Below are positions 26,110 through 34,696 of a DNA stretch of 64,000 bases, piece after piece. A program made the position numbers and the translations under genes. Every line of letters begins with the position of its first letter. Positions within the stretch are counted from its first letter, which is position 1. Source of the DNA: Bacteroidales bacterium (GTDB lineage: Bacteria > Bacteroidota > Bacteroidia > Bacteroidales > UBA932); assembly GCA_017504965.1 (NCBI GenBank), contig JAFVQD010000008.1, positions 124,001 to 188,000 on the forward strand, written 5' to 3'. Below the pieces are notes generated by a model, which saw only the letters and a list, made by a program, of their open reading frames with translations, ran no database searches and was not told the origin of the DNA.

Positions 26110-26117
26110 CAAATGTA
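26110..26117 (-). promoter_or_regulatory. Candidate xseA promoter, TACATTTG 5 bases before ATG
   Basis: Read on the minus strand, TACATTTG matches TAnnTTTG exactly. With transcription starting about 4 bases after the box, the mRNA would have almost no leader. No -33 TTTG at the normal spacing. Confidence 0.35.
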
Positions 26118-26129
26118 AGAAATTTTTTC

Positions 26130-26137
26130 TATTTTTG
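26130..26137 (+). promoter_or_regulatory. Candidate engB promoter, TATTTTTG
   Basis: TATTTTTG matches TAnnTTTG and lies 19 bases before the engB ATG at 26157. No -33 TTTG was found at the usual spacing. Confidence 0.4.
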
Positions 26138-26156
26138 TGCGACCAATACCGACACA

Positions 26157-26753
26157 ATGAGGATTACTAAAGCTACATTTGCAGGAAGCAGTCAGAAACT
26201 GGACCAGAGACCCAAACTGAGGGCTCCCGAATTTGCATTTATCGGCAGGTCCAATGTCGGAAAATCTTCACTTATCAATATGCTGTGTGAGCAGAAGAAA
26301 CTTGCCCACACATCTGCCACCCCTGGTAAGACCAGACTGGTCAACCACTTCTACATAAACGACCGCTGGTATCTGGTAGACCTCCCTGGCTACGGCTACG
26401 CCAAGGTTTCGAAGAAGAATACAGACAAACTTTCAGACATCATCACCCACTACATATGCAAATCTGAAGAGCTTGTCACACTGTTTGTTCTGCTCGACTC
26501 GCGCCACGATATCCAGAAGATCGACCTTGAGTTTATGATCAAGCTCGGAGAGCTGGGGATCCCGTTCTCCATCATCTTCACCAAAGGGGACAAACTGGGT
26601 GTGAATGCACTTGCATCACAAGTGGAGAAAAACAAAAAAATACTCCTCGAATACTGGGAGGAGCTTCCCCCTGTTTTCGTCTCATCCGCAGAGACAGGGC
26701 TCGGAAAAGAATCTATCCTTGAATACATCGACACTACTCTAAAAACTTTATAA
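26157..26753 (+). CDS. engB: Ribosome biogenesis GTPase EngB/YsxC
   Basis: A 198-residue GTPase needed for large-subunit assembly. The G motifs are complete: GRSNVGKSSL (G1), T in ATPGKTRLV (G2), DLPGYGYA (G3), TKGD (G4) and SSAE (G5). The ATG at 26157 gives the normal N-terminus MRITKATF; longer in-frame starts would enter the divergent promoter region. Followed after 3 bases by prs. Confidence 0.96.
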   Translation: MRITKATFAGSSQKLDQRPKLRAPEFAFIGRSNVGKSSLINMLCEQKKLAHTSATPGKTRLVNHFYINDRWYLVDLPGYGYAKVSKKNTDKLSDIITHYICKSEELVTLFVLLDSRHDIQKIDLEFMIKLGELGIPFSIIFTKGDKLGVNALASQVEKNKKILLEYWEELPPVFVSSAETGLGKESILEYIDTTLKTL

Positions 26754-26756
26754 CCT

Positions 26757-27707
26757 ATGGATCATAGACACACTATCAAACTATTCTCTTGCAGAGGTTC
26801 AAGATACCTTGCTGAAAAAATCGCAAGATCGCTTAATCTTGATCTTGGAAAGTCCATTGTAACAGACTTCAGTGATGGAGAATTCCAGCCCGCTTTTGAC
26901 GAATCTGTACGCGGCGCCACTGTATTTATCGTTCAATCCACTTTTCCACCTATCGACAACCTTTTCGAGCTTCTTCTTATGATCGATGCAGCCAAAAGGG
27001 CATCTGCATATAAAGTGATCGCTGTTATGCCTTACTTCGGCTGGGCAAGACAGGACAGAAAAGACCGTCCAAGGGTATCTATCGGTGCAAAACTTGTCGC
27101 AAATCTGCTTCACGCAGCCGGCTGTGACAGAGTTATGACCGCAGACCTTCACGCAGACCAAATCCAAGGTTTCTTTGACTTCCCTGTTGACCACGTATAT
27201 GCAAGTTCACTATTCCTCCCTTATATGAGGAGTCTGAACCTTGAGAACCTCTCTATCGCTGCCCCTGATATGGGTGGTGCCAAAAGGGCAAATGCATACT
27301 CTCGTGTACTGGGATGTCCGCTAATCGTCTGCCACAAATCAAGAGAGAGGGCAAATGTAGTAGGCTCTATGACCGCTATCGGTGAAGTGGAGGGTCGCAA
27401 CATCATCATCGTGGACGATATGATCGACACTGCCGGCACCATCGCCAAAGCTGCCGATATGCTTATGGAAAAAGGTGCACTCAGCGTACGTGCATTGGCT
27501 ACACACCCTGTATTCTCTGGCCAGGCATACGAGAAGATAGCAAATTCAGCACTTACTGAAGTGGTGGTATCTGACACCATTCCACTAAGGGCCCGTCCTG
27601 ATCAGGATATCTCCAAGATCAAAGTGCTTTCAGTAGCCGACATCTTCGCCGATATCATCAATAAAGTATACAACTACGAACCTATCAGTCCAAGTTTCAT
27701 TTTCTAA
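26757..27707 (+). CDS. prs: Ribose-phosphate pyrophosphokinase
   Basis: PRPP synthetase makes phosphoribosyl pyrophosphate from ribose 5-phosphate and ATP for purine, pyrimidine, NAD, His and Trp synthesis. The 316-residue protein has the FSDGE flexible motif (residues 39-43), the YFGWARQDRKDRPR ATP loop, DLHADQIQGFFD and the PRPP signature VDDMIDTAGT. Normal length. Close to nadE (7 bases), the next PRPP-linked cofactor step, although NadE itself does not use PRPP. Confidence 0.97.
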   Translation: MDHRHTIKLFSCRGSRYLAEKIARSLNLDLGKSIVTDFSDGEFQPAFDESVRGATVFIVQSTFPPIDNLFELLLMIDAAKRASAYKVIAVMPYFGWARQDRKDRPRVSIGAKLVANLLHAAGCDRVMTADLHADQIQGFFDFPVDHVYASSLFLPYMRSLNLENLSIAAPDMGGAKRANAYSRVLGCPLIVCHKSRERANVVGSMTAIGEVEGRNIIIVDDMIDTAGTIAKAADMLMEKGALSVRALATHPVFSGQAYEKIANSALTEVVVSDTIPLRARPDQDISKIKVLSVADIFADIINKVYNYEPISPSFIF

Positions 27708-27714
27708 TTGACAG

Positions 27715-28554
27715 ATGAAAACCTTTGACTACTCTATAGAGGAGATACACTCCACACTGGTCTCATCCCTTCGGAATTTTTTCGCCAAGTGCGGCCAGAA
27801 AAAGGCTGTACTGGGGCTCTCCGGCGGGATAGACTCTGCTGTGGTGGCAGCGTTGGCTGCAGAGGCATTGGGTAAAGAGAATGTATGCGGCATTCTTATG
27901 CCGTCACCATTCTCCACTATGCACTCACTGACAGATGCTATGGATCTGGCCAACAATCTCGACATCGAGCATATGGTTATACCCATAGAGAAGATGTATA
28001 TGAGAGCTATCCGTGATCTGGAGCCCATCTTCAAAGGTGACGACTCCTGGGACAATACACAGGAGAATATCCAGGCACGTATCCGCGGTATGATCATTAT
28101 GGCCTACTCCAACAGGCACGGAGCTCTGGCTTTGAACACCTCGAACAAAAGCGAACTGGCTATGGGATACGGCACACTATATGGAGATCTTTCCGGTGCT
28201 GTAATGGTGATAGCAGACATCTACAAGATTCAAGTCTATGATCTGGCACGCTATATTAACCGTGAGAAGACTATCATCCCTATCTCCACCATCACCAAAG
28301 CCCCTTCTGCCGAGCTACGCCACGATCAGAAGGACAGTGACACTCTCCCGGACTATGCGCTTCTGGACCCTGTTCTTCACGCTCTTATTGAAGAGGGTCG
28401 TACCAAAGAGGAGCTTATAAAAGAGGGTGTGGAAGAGGCTCTTATAGACCGCATCCTGACACTTAAGGCAAGAAGTGCATTCAAAGTGCACCAGATGCCA
28501 CCTGTGATAAAGATCAGCGAAAAACCTATACACGATCCCAGCAAGTGGGTATAA
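27715..28554 (+). CDS. nadE: Ammonia-dependent NAD+ synthetase
   Basis: NadE amidates nicotinic acid adenine dinucleotide in the last step of NAD synthesis. The 279 residues carry the ATP pyrophosphatase P-loop SGGIDSAVVAA, NTSNKSELAMGYGTLYGD and a K-rich C-terminal tail ending HDPSKW. There is no glutaminase domain, so free ammonia is the expected nitrogen source. Confidence 0.95.
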   Translation: MKTFDYSIEEIHSTLVSSLRNFFAKCGQKKAVLGLSGGIDSAVVAALAAEALGKENVCGILMPSPFSTMHSLTDAMDLANNLDIEHMVIPIEKMYMRAIRDLEPIFKGDDSWDNTQENIQARIRGMIIMAYSNRHGALALNTSNKSELAMGYGTLYGDLSGAVMVIADIYKIQVYDLARYINREKTIIPISTITKAPSAELRHDQKDSDTLPDYALLDPVLHALIEEGRTKEELIKEGVEEALIDRILTLKARSAFKVHQMPPVIKISEKPIHDPSKWV

Positions 28555-28566
28555 AGACCAAACTAC

Positions 28567-28842
28567 ATGAAGATTATAATCGCAGCCCTCATATTCATCG
28601 GTATAGCCATCTTTATGATGTGCTTCAATATCATATTCAGAGGTAAGGACTTTCCCGACACCGAGATCTCCCATAACAAAGAGATGAGGAAAAGGGGAAT
28701 TATTTGTGCCAAAGAGGAGGAGTTTAGAATCTGGAGAAAAAAAACCAGAAAGAGTGGAGGGTGCGATGATGACTTTTGCGTAAGCTGCAACGAAATCTGC
28801 GCAGCCAAAACCATAATGAAAGAAAAGGAGGAAAATAAATGA
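28567..28842 (+). CDS. Small membrane protein with a C-terminal Cys cluster
   Basis: A 91-residue protein with one TM segment (residues 3-24), then [20 protein letters not shown] and cysteines in IICAKE and in a cluster [15 protein letters not shown] near the C-terminus, suggestive of metal or Fe-S binding. I recall short proteins with the same FP-T-HNKEMRK pattern in other Bacteroidales but no assigned function. The stop overlaps the der ATG (ATGA), and a strong AAGGAGG site for der lies inside its last codons, so the two are translationally linked. Confidence 0.75.
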   Translation: MKIIIAALIFIGIAIFMMCFNIIFRGKDFPDTEISHNKEMRKRGIICAKEEEFRIWRKKTRKSGGCDDDFCVSCNEICAAKTIMKEKEENK

Positions 28843-30146
28843 GTTTATTAGCCATCGTAGGACGCCCTAATGTGGGCAAATCCACCCTATTTAACAGATT
28901 GGTAGGGATGAGACAAGCCATAGTAGACGAGACTGCCGGTGTAACCAGGGACAGGCACTATGGCAGATGCGAGTGGTGTGGACACGAATTCTCAGTCGTG
29001 GACACAGGTGGATACACATCCAATTCCGATGACATATTTGAAGGGGAGATCAGAAAACAGGTCAGCATCGCCATTCAGGAAGCTGACGCCATCCTGTTTA
29101 TGGTAGAGGTAGGTACAGGCATTACCGACTACGATTCTGAAATAGCCGAGATTCTGAGACAATCAAAAAAACCTGTAATACTGGCTGTCAATAAAGTGGA
29201 CTCAGCTGCCAAGCAGTTTGATGCATACGAATTCTACTCACTGGGACTGGGTGAGATCTGGAGCATTTCATCTTCCAATGGAAGTGGTACAGGCGACCTC
29301 CTGGATGAGATCGTAAAGATACTTCCCAAAGAGGAGAAAGTGGAGGATCCGCACGCAGGCATTCCGAGAGTAGCTATCGTAGGAAAGCCTAATGTGGGCA
29401 AATCATCCCTCACAAATGCCCTTCTGGGTGAGGACAGAAATATCGTGACCCCTATAGCCGGCACCACCAGAGATTCAGTAGAATCACACTACAACAAATT
29501 CGGACACGAATTTATCCTTGTAGACACCGCCGGTCTGAGAAAGAAGACAAAAGTCAAGGAGGATCTTGAATTCTATTCTGTTATGCGCTCCATCAGAGCG
29601 ATAGAACATTCCGACATCTGCATCCTGATGATAGATGCACAGAGCGGTATAGAGGCTCAGGATATGGCTATCTTCAACCTTATCAACAGAAACAAAAAAG
29701 GGTGCGTAGTGGTAGTGAACAAATGGGACACCATAGAGAAAGGGAACAACACTATGAAGGAGTACACTCAAGTGATCAAAGAGAGGCTCTCCCCATTCAA
29801 TGACCTCCCCATCATCTTCACCTCTGTAATCAACAAACAGAGAATTCTGGATGTTCTGGACGCCACTGCGAAAGTGTATGAAAACTTCTCGCAGAAGATA
29901 CCTACATCCAAGCTCAATGAAGTTATGCTTCCGGAGATAGAGAACTACCCACCTCCTGCCACCAAAGGGAAATACATCAAGATCAAATTTATCACACAGC
30001 TCCCTACCCAGAGCCCATCATTTGCATTTTTCTGTAACTTGCCCCAATACATCAAGGATCCATACAAGAGGTTCCTGGAGAACAAGTTGAGAAGCTACTT
30101 CGATTTTACCGGATGTCCCATCCAGATATATATGAGACAAAAATAA
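28839..30146 (+). CDS. der: Ribosome biogenesis GTPase Der (EngA)
   Basis: A 435-residue double GTPase required for 50S maturation. Two G domains are visible, with [10 protein letters not shown] (residues about 8-17) and [10 protein letters not shown] (about 183-192), each followed by DTGG/DTAG, NKVD/NKWD motifs, and a KH-like C-terminal domain (about 350-435). AAGGAGG 7 bases before the ATG is an unusually strong ribosome binding site for this phylum. It converges on the DUF4783-like gene 19 bases downstream. Confidence 0.97.
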   Translation: MSLLAIVGRPNVGKSTLFNRLVGMRQAIVDETAGVTRDRHYGRCEWCGHEFSVVDTGGYTSNSDDIFEGEIRKQVSIAIQEADAILFMVEVGTGITDYDSEIAEILRQSKKPVILAVNKVDSAAKQFDAYEFYSLGLGEIWSISSSNGSGTGDLLDEIVKILPKEEKVEDPHAGIPRVAIVGKPNVGKSSLTNALLGEDRNIVTPIAGTTRDSVESHYNKFGHEFILVDTAGLRKKTKVKEDLEFYSVMRSIRAIEHSDICILMIDAQSGIEAQDMAIFNLINRNKKGCVVVVNKWDTIEKGNNTMKEYTQVIKERLSPFNDLPIIFTSVINKQRILDVLDATAKVYENFSQKIPTSKLNEVMLPEIENYPPPATKGKYIKIKFITQLPTQSPSFAFFCNLPQYIKDPYKRFLENKLRSYFDFTGCPIQIYMRQK

Positions 30147-30165
30147 AGAAGAATAGAGTAGTGTA

Positions 30166-30558
30166 TTATTCTTTTTCGATGGAGAGTTGCTGGATATAAT
30201 TCCCTCTCTCCGTCGTTTTTACAAATATTGTCACTCTGAATTTATAACCACCACCCTCAAGCTCTCCTATGGCATAGACCATAGGATATACTCCGCTTTT
30301 GTGTACTATATCAAATTTACGTGGCGTATAATCCATAAAGAATCTCCTAAGGATCTGTTTGGCCTGATTTCTGCTGCAATTACTACGCTCACCAAACATC
30401 ACAAGCTCTATGTTTTCAGAGAACCACGCAGACAGATTCTTGGCATTCCCGGCCTCCAGGTACTTGGAGATAGGGACAAACACATCACTCTTGCTCTCCT
30501 GCCCTTGCGCGACAAAAGAGAGCGTAAAAAGGGATATCAATAACAGACCAAACCTCAT
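30166..30558 (-). CDS. DUF4783-like secreted protein
   Basis: A 130-residue protein with a signal peptide (about residues 1-20, FVAQGQES) and an NTF2/cystatin-like fold pattern: PISKYLEAGNAKNLSAWFSENIEL, a central helix, and TPRKFDIVHKSG with alternating strands. This matches the DUF4783 family of Bacteroidota, which has no known function. Start chosen at ATG 30558, which begins directly with a signal peptide; an upstream TTG would put 13 polar residues before it. Confidence 0.78.
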   Translation of the reverse strand: MRFGLLLISLFTLSFVAQGQESKSDVFVPISKYLEAGNAKNLSAWFSENIELVMFGERSNCSRNQAKQILRRFFMDYTPRKFDIVHKSGVYPMVYAIGELEGGGYKFRVTIFVKTTERGNYIQQLSIEKE

Positions 30559-30633
30559 TACAACACTGTTTTTTTCCAAATAGCTTGCAAGAATCAAGCC
30601 AGATAAAATTTTCCATAATTAAATTATTCATTT

Positions 30634-30641
30634 TATATTTG
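30634..30641 (+). promoter_or_regulatory. Candidate rlmH promoter, TATATTTG
   Basis: TATATTTG fits TAnnTTTG and lies 16 bases before the rlmH ATG, in the divergent gap from the DUF4783-like gene. No -33 TTTG is seen. Confidence 0.4.
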
Positions 30642-30657
30642 TAAGAAACATATCCGT

Positions 30658-31131
30658 ATGAAGATAACCTTTCTCACTGTAGGCAAAACCACATTCCCCT
30701 TTGTTAAGGAGGGGTGTGATATCTTCATCAAGCGCATCAAACATTACACTGCGTTCGAGTACATAGAGATACCTGAGCTGAAAAATGCAGGGGGGTTGTC
30801 CAAAGAGCAGATAAAGCAGAAAGAGGGTGAACTTATCCTCAAAAACATCAAAAATACAGACAAAGTGGTCCTGCTGGACGAAAGGGGGAAGACTTTTACA
30901 TCCATCAATTGGTCGAAGGAGATAGAGAAAGAGATTATATGTGGCACCAAATCGCTTGTTTTCATAGTAGGTGGAGCCTACGGTTTCGCCCAGACTATCT
31001 ACGACAGGGCAGATGCCAAACTCTCCCTCTCGAGTATGACCTTCTCGCACCAGATCATCAGACTGTTTTTCATAGAGCAGCTGTACAGGGCTTTTACCAT
31101 AATTAAAGGGGAACCATATCACAATGAATAG
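30658..31131 (+). CDS. rlmH: 23S rRNA pseudouridine1915 N3-methyltransferase RlmH
   Basis: RlmH methylates the pseudouridine at 1915 in helix 69 of 23S rRNA on the assembled ribosome. The 157-residue SPOUT protein has LLDERGKTFTS, the knotted SAM site FIVGGAYGF and the C-terminal SLSSMTFSHQIIRLFFIEQLYRA (shown here only as a family landmark across residues 123-145). It overlaps the histidine kinase start by 8 bases. Confidence 0.96.
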   Translation: MKITFLTVGKTTFPFVKEGCDIFIKRIKHYTAFEYIEIPELKNAGGLSKEQIKQKEGELILKNIKNTDKVVLLDERGKTFTSINWSKEIEKEIICGTKSLVFIVGGAYGFAQTIYDRADAKLSLSSMTFSHQIIRLFFIEQLYRAFTIIKGEPYHNE

Positions 31132-34100
31132 CAAGTGGAACATAATCAAGACATTTGTCAAAAGGCACCTCACCATCATATTGTGGGTATGCGCATTACT
31201 TTCGCTCGCCCTCTCGTTTATCCAATACCATAACGAGACCCCGAGAAAAGAGACCATTAATGCCGAAAAAAGGCTGAATACAAGGCTTGAAATCCTCGAA
31301 GACTATGCAGAAAAGGCACTCAGGACACCATCAGACAAATGGCTGGACCTCTTCAACTTCCCTGAAGATATGGTTATCTACAAATATGTCTCTGACACCC
31401 TTCAGTCCTGGGCCAATCTTTTTCCTATACACAATGATCTGGTGACCCATGGCGGTCCCTGGCACATATTTCACGACCTCTCTAATACAAATCCATTCAA
31501 CACTCCTCTCGCATACCTCAAGCCGGAAGCCCAATATGTGAATCTGGGAAACTCCTGGTATGTGATTAAAACTTACTCTGAAGGGGAGATGAAAGTCATA
31601 GCCGGCATTCTGATCAACACCAACTATCTTTCAGAAAACAGCATACTTCAGAATACCGTAAATGAAAAGCTGGGACTCGACCACCAATACACAGTAGTTC
31701 CTGTCAGTATGGATGACTCAAATGTGATCTCGAGCAAGGATGGAGAACCTCTGTTCTCTGTGATCCACACGTCATCCATATCATACAACTCCCCATACAC
31801 TATGATAAGATGGCTATCTCTGCTATTTGCCGGATTTGCCCTCTTCTCATACCACTTCAAGACGAGAAACAAGAGGTCACTTATCATCACCATCTGCTCA
31901 CTTCTGACACTCAGAGCGGTAGCTTTTACCATATCCAAAATAACTTTCCATAACGCTACATTCTTCTCCCCTTCACTATATGCAGATGGGGCTATCTTCG
32001 ACTCTTTGGGTGCCATCGTCATAAACCACATCTTCCTGTTCCTCGATGTCCTGGCCATCTTTATGCTCAGACTGGGGATCATCAAGAATATCTCCCACTC
32101 CAAGCCTAAAGGCAAGAGGCTGAAGATGACTATTGTCGCTCTGGCTCCCTTATTCATATTCCTGTATATACACTTCACCCTCAAGTCCCTGATCCTGAAC
32201 TCCAGTATAGACCTTGAGCTGTACAATATGTCAGGTATCTCCATATATACCATCATATCCTTCTTCTCATATTCACTCCTTTTCACTGCGCTGCTGCTAT
32301 CCCTTCAGTTTGCAGCACTCACATTCAATATGAAGGATAGGATATCACTCCTATCATATAAGGGGATACTTATATATCTTATCATAATCTCTTGCTACAG
32401 TGTAGTTTGTGTGGCAAATTTCGGATTCAAGAAAGAGTATGAGGCCAACAGGGCAATATCGAACAAACTGGCCATCGACCGGGATCTCGATCTGGAACTT
32501 CATTTGAGATCCATAGAGAAGCTTATACAGAAGGACCCTCTGATAAACTTTCTGATCGCAGTCCCCAATAGCAGTGAGCTTATCAAGAACAGACTTGACG
32601 AACTCTATTTCTGGAGCATCCTCAACACATACGATGTCCGTATCACCATCTGCAAACCCCACGATCTTCTGAAGATAGACAACTACTCACATCCTGTAGA
32701 CTGCTTTACATTCTTCAGACGGGACATATTGGAGAAGTATGGTATCGCACTCGGTCCCTTATCAAATTTTTACTCTCTAAATAACAACAACAGTTTCATT
32801 AACTACTACGGTCAGTTCACCTATTTCAAGAACAACACCATCTATAATCTTTACATAGAGATAGACTCCAAAAAGGTGAACGAGTCTCTTGGGTATCCGA
32901 ATGTGATGATAGACTCCCGGACTGCAAACAGGAAGAACTTGCCAGACATATACTCGTATGCCAAATACTATGAGAACAGACTCGTAGCCTACGACGGCAA
33001 GTACAACTACCCACTCGTGAATGAGAGGGAATTCAAAGAGAGGTATTCACACGTGAGGATAAACGGCTATGTCCATTTTGTAAACAAGACATCTCCCGAA
33101 AGTTATGTAATGATATCCAGAAGGACCCGTTCGATTATCCCTTATATGGTCACCTTCTCATATCTGTTCATATTCTACTCTGCCATACTCTACACCATTT
33201 TCAGTTTCAAGAGGGAAAAACTCAGGAAAAAGCCGAAAAAGCATAGAAGGTCATTCAGAAATAAGATAACATATCTTTTTACCATATCTCTCATAGCGGC
33301 CATCGGACTGATGGGTGCCGGCAGTATCATATTCATCATAAAGGTGTTCAATGAAAACAACACCTCTATAATGGAAGACAAGCTCACTACCATCCAGACC
33401 TATGTGTCGGAGCTGTGCAAATATGCTAACGGCAATGAGGATATCGTCACCCCCGAGGTGGTAGCCAAGCTTAAGGACATCGCCACCAACACACAGATAG
33501 ACATAAACCTCTTCAGCACCAAAGGCAAACTTATCACCACTACGAAAGATGAGGTGTTCAGCCAGTATCTTCTCAGTACCAGAATAAATCCGGATGCATA
33601 CCAGGCAGTGCTGCTGAACAATGAGAAACTGGTTATCGAGAATGAGAAGATAGCCACACTCGACTACTTCTCCCTCTACGCACCTATTTTTAATATCAAT
33701 GGCAAGTTCATTGCCATACTCAATGTCCCCTATTTCCTCGACATATCTTCCGTTAAAGAGGACGCTACCCCTATCATAGCGACCATCGTAAACCTCTTCC
33801 TGCTCCTCATCCTGGCCTCAATACTGGTCAGCCGCTTCCTGGCCAACTCGATCGCCAAGCCTGTAGTTATGATCAGCAAGAAGATGCAGGAGCTCGATAT
33901 TTCGCAGAAAGGTGAGCATATAACCTACTCCGGTGAGGATGAACTCGGGGCACTCGTCCACGCCTATAACAATATGGTGGATGACCTCGAAGAGAGTACC
34001 AGGAAACTTGCAGAGAGCGAGAGGGAGCAGGCCTGGAAAGAGATGGCAAGACATATTGCACACGAGATCAAAAACCCTCTCACCCCTATGCAGCTGAGCA

Positions 34101-34696
34101 TCCAGCATATGGTAAGGCTCAAAAAGCAGAATGTCCCTAACTGGGAGGAGAAGTTCTACACTACATCGGCATCACTGCTGGAGCAGATCAATATCCTCTC
34201 ACAGACCGCCTCGGAGTTTTCGAGTTTTGCCAAATTCTATAATGAGGACAATAAGGTCTTTGATCTCAAAACTCTCATCCGGGATCAACTTATGTTCTTC
34301 GACAACAGGGAGAATATCACCTTCGAATTCCTGAGTTTTATAAATGAGGCCAATATCCTTGCCAAGAAAGACCAGATAACACGTGTACTGGTCAATCTCA
34401 TCAGCAATGCTATCCAAGCCATCGAGAATAAGGCGAATGGCCACATCAGAATCACCCTCGTAGAGGAACAAGGGTTCTACTCAGTCTCCATCGAGGACAA
34501 TGGTGAAGGTGTCAAGGATGAGAACCTGTACAAACTATTCAAGCCCAACTTTACCACTAAGAGCAGCGGCACAGGGCTGGGCTTGGCTATCTGTAAAAGT
34601 ATTATCGATCAGAGCAATGGTGAAATCTCCTACCGTAGATCAGATATCGGAGGTGCAAACTTCACCTTCAAACTCCCTATCTATCGGAAGGGATAG
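31124..34696 (+). CDS. Large NtrY-like membrane sensor histidine kinase
   Basis: A 1190-residue hybrid-free sensor kinase. An N-terminal TM (about residues 15-33) is followed by an extracytoplasmic domain, a block of about six TM segments (about 225-445), a second extracytoplasmic domain (about 445-670), further TMs near 675-690 and 725-750, a third sensor domain, and a last TM near 885-905 leading to HAMP. HisKA has the phospho-acceptor H980 in ARHIAHEIKNPLTPM, and HATPase_c has LVNLISNAIQAI, EDNGEGV and GTGLGLAICK. The HAMP-HEIKNPLTP wording is NtrY-like. The 3' end overlaps the convergent NtrC-type gene by 20 bases, so the two probably form a pair although they are on opposite strands. The signal is unknown. 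Confidence 0.92.
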   Translation: MNSKWNIIKTFVKRHLTIILWVCALLSLALSFIQYHNETPRKETINAEKRLNTRLEILEDYAEKALRTPSDKWLDLFNFPEDMVIYKYVSDTLQSWANLFPIHNDLVTHGGPWHIFHDLSNTNPFNTPLAYLKPEAQYVNLGNSWYVIKTYSEGEMKVIAGILINTNYLSENSILQNTVNEKLGLDHQYTVVPVSMDDSNVISSKDGEPLFSVIHTSSISYNSPYTMIRWLSLLFAGFALFSYHFKTRNKRSLIITICSLLTLRAVAFTISKITFHNATFFSPSLYADGAIFDSLGAIVINHIFLFLDVLAIFMLRLGIIKNISHSKPKGKRLKMTIVALAPLFIFLYIHFTLKSLILNSSIDLELYNMSGISIYTIISFFSYSLLFTALLLSLQFAALTFNMKDRISLLSYKGILIYLIIISCYSVVCVANFGFKKEYEANRAISNKLAIDRDLDLELHLRSIEKLIQKDPLINFLIAVPNSSELIKNRLDELYFWSILNTYDVRITICKPHDLLKIDNYSHPVDCFTFFRRDILEKYGIALGPLSNFYSLNNNNSFINYYGQFTYFKNNTIYNLYIEIDSKKVNESLGYPNVMIDSRTANRKNLPDIYSYAKYYENRLVAYDGKYNYPLVNEREFKERYSHVRINGYVHFVNKTSPESYVMISRRTRSIIPYMVTFSYLFIFYSAILYTIFSFKREKLRKKPKKHRRSFRNKITYLFTISLIAAIGLMGAGSIIFIIKVFNENNTSIMEDKLTTIQTYVSELCKYANGNEDIVTPEVVAKLKDIATNTQIDINLFSTKGKLITTTKDEVFSQYLLSTRINPDAYQAVLLNNEKLVIENEKIATLDYFSLYAPIFNINGKFIAILNVPYFLDISSVKEDATPIIATIVNLFLLLILASILVSRFLANSIAKPVVMISKKMQELDISQKGEHITYSGEDELGALVHAYNNMVDDLEESTRKLAESEREQAWKEMARHIAHEIKNPLTPMQLSIQHMVRLKKQNVPNWEEKFYTTSASLLEQINILSQTASEFSSFAKFYNEDNKVFDLKTLIRDQLMFFDNRENITFEFLSFINEANILAKKDQITRVLVNLISNAIQAIENKANGHIRITLVEEQGFYSVSIEDNGEGVKDENLYKLFKPNFTTKSSGTGLGLAICKSIIDQSNGEISYRRSDIGGANFTFKLPIYRKG

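Noticed and set aside
30143..30180. Hairpin between der and the DUF4783-like gene as a bidirectional terminator
   Set aside because: An imperfect A/T-only stem (AAGAATA with TATTCTT plus a wobble) is possible but too weak to call.
31648..32286. A 212-codon minus-strand frame inside the histidine kinase
   Set aside because: Covered by the TM block of the kinase, whose frame is continuous from start to stop; composition is atypical for a protein.
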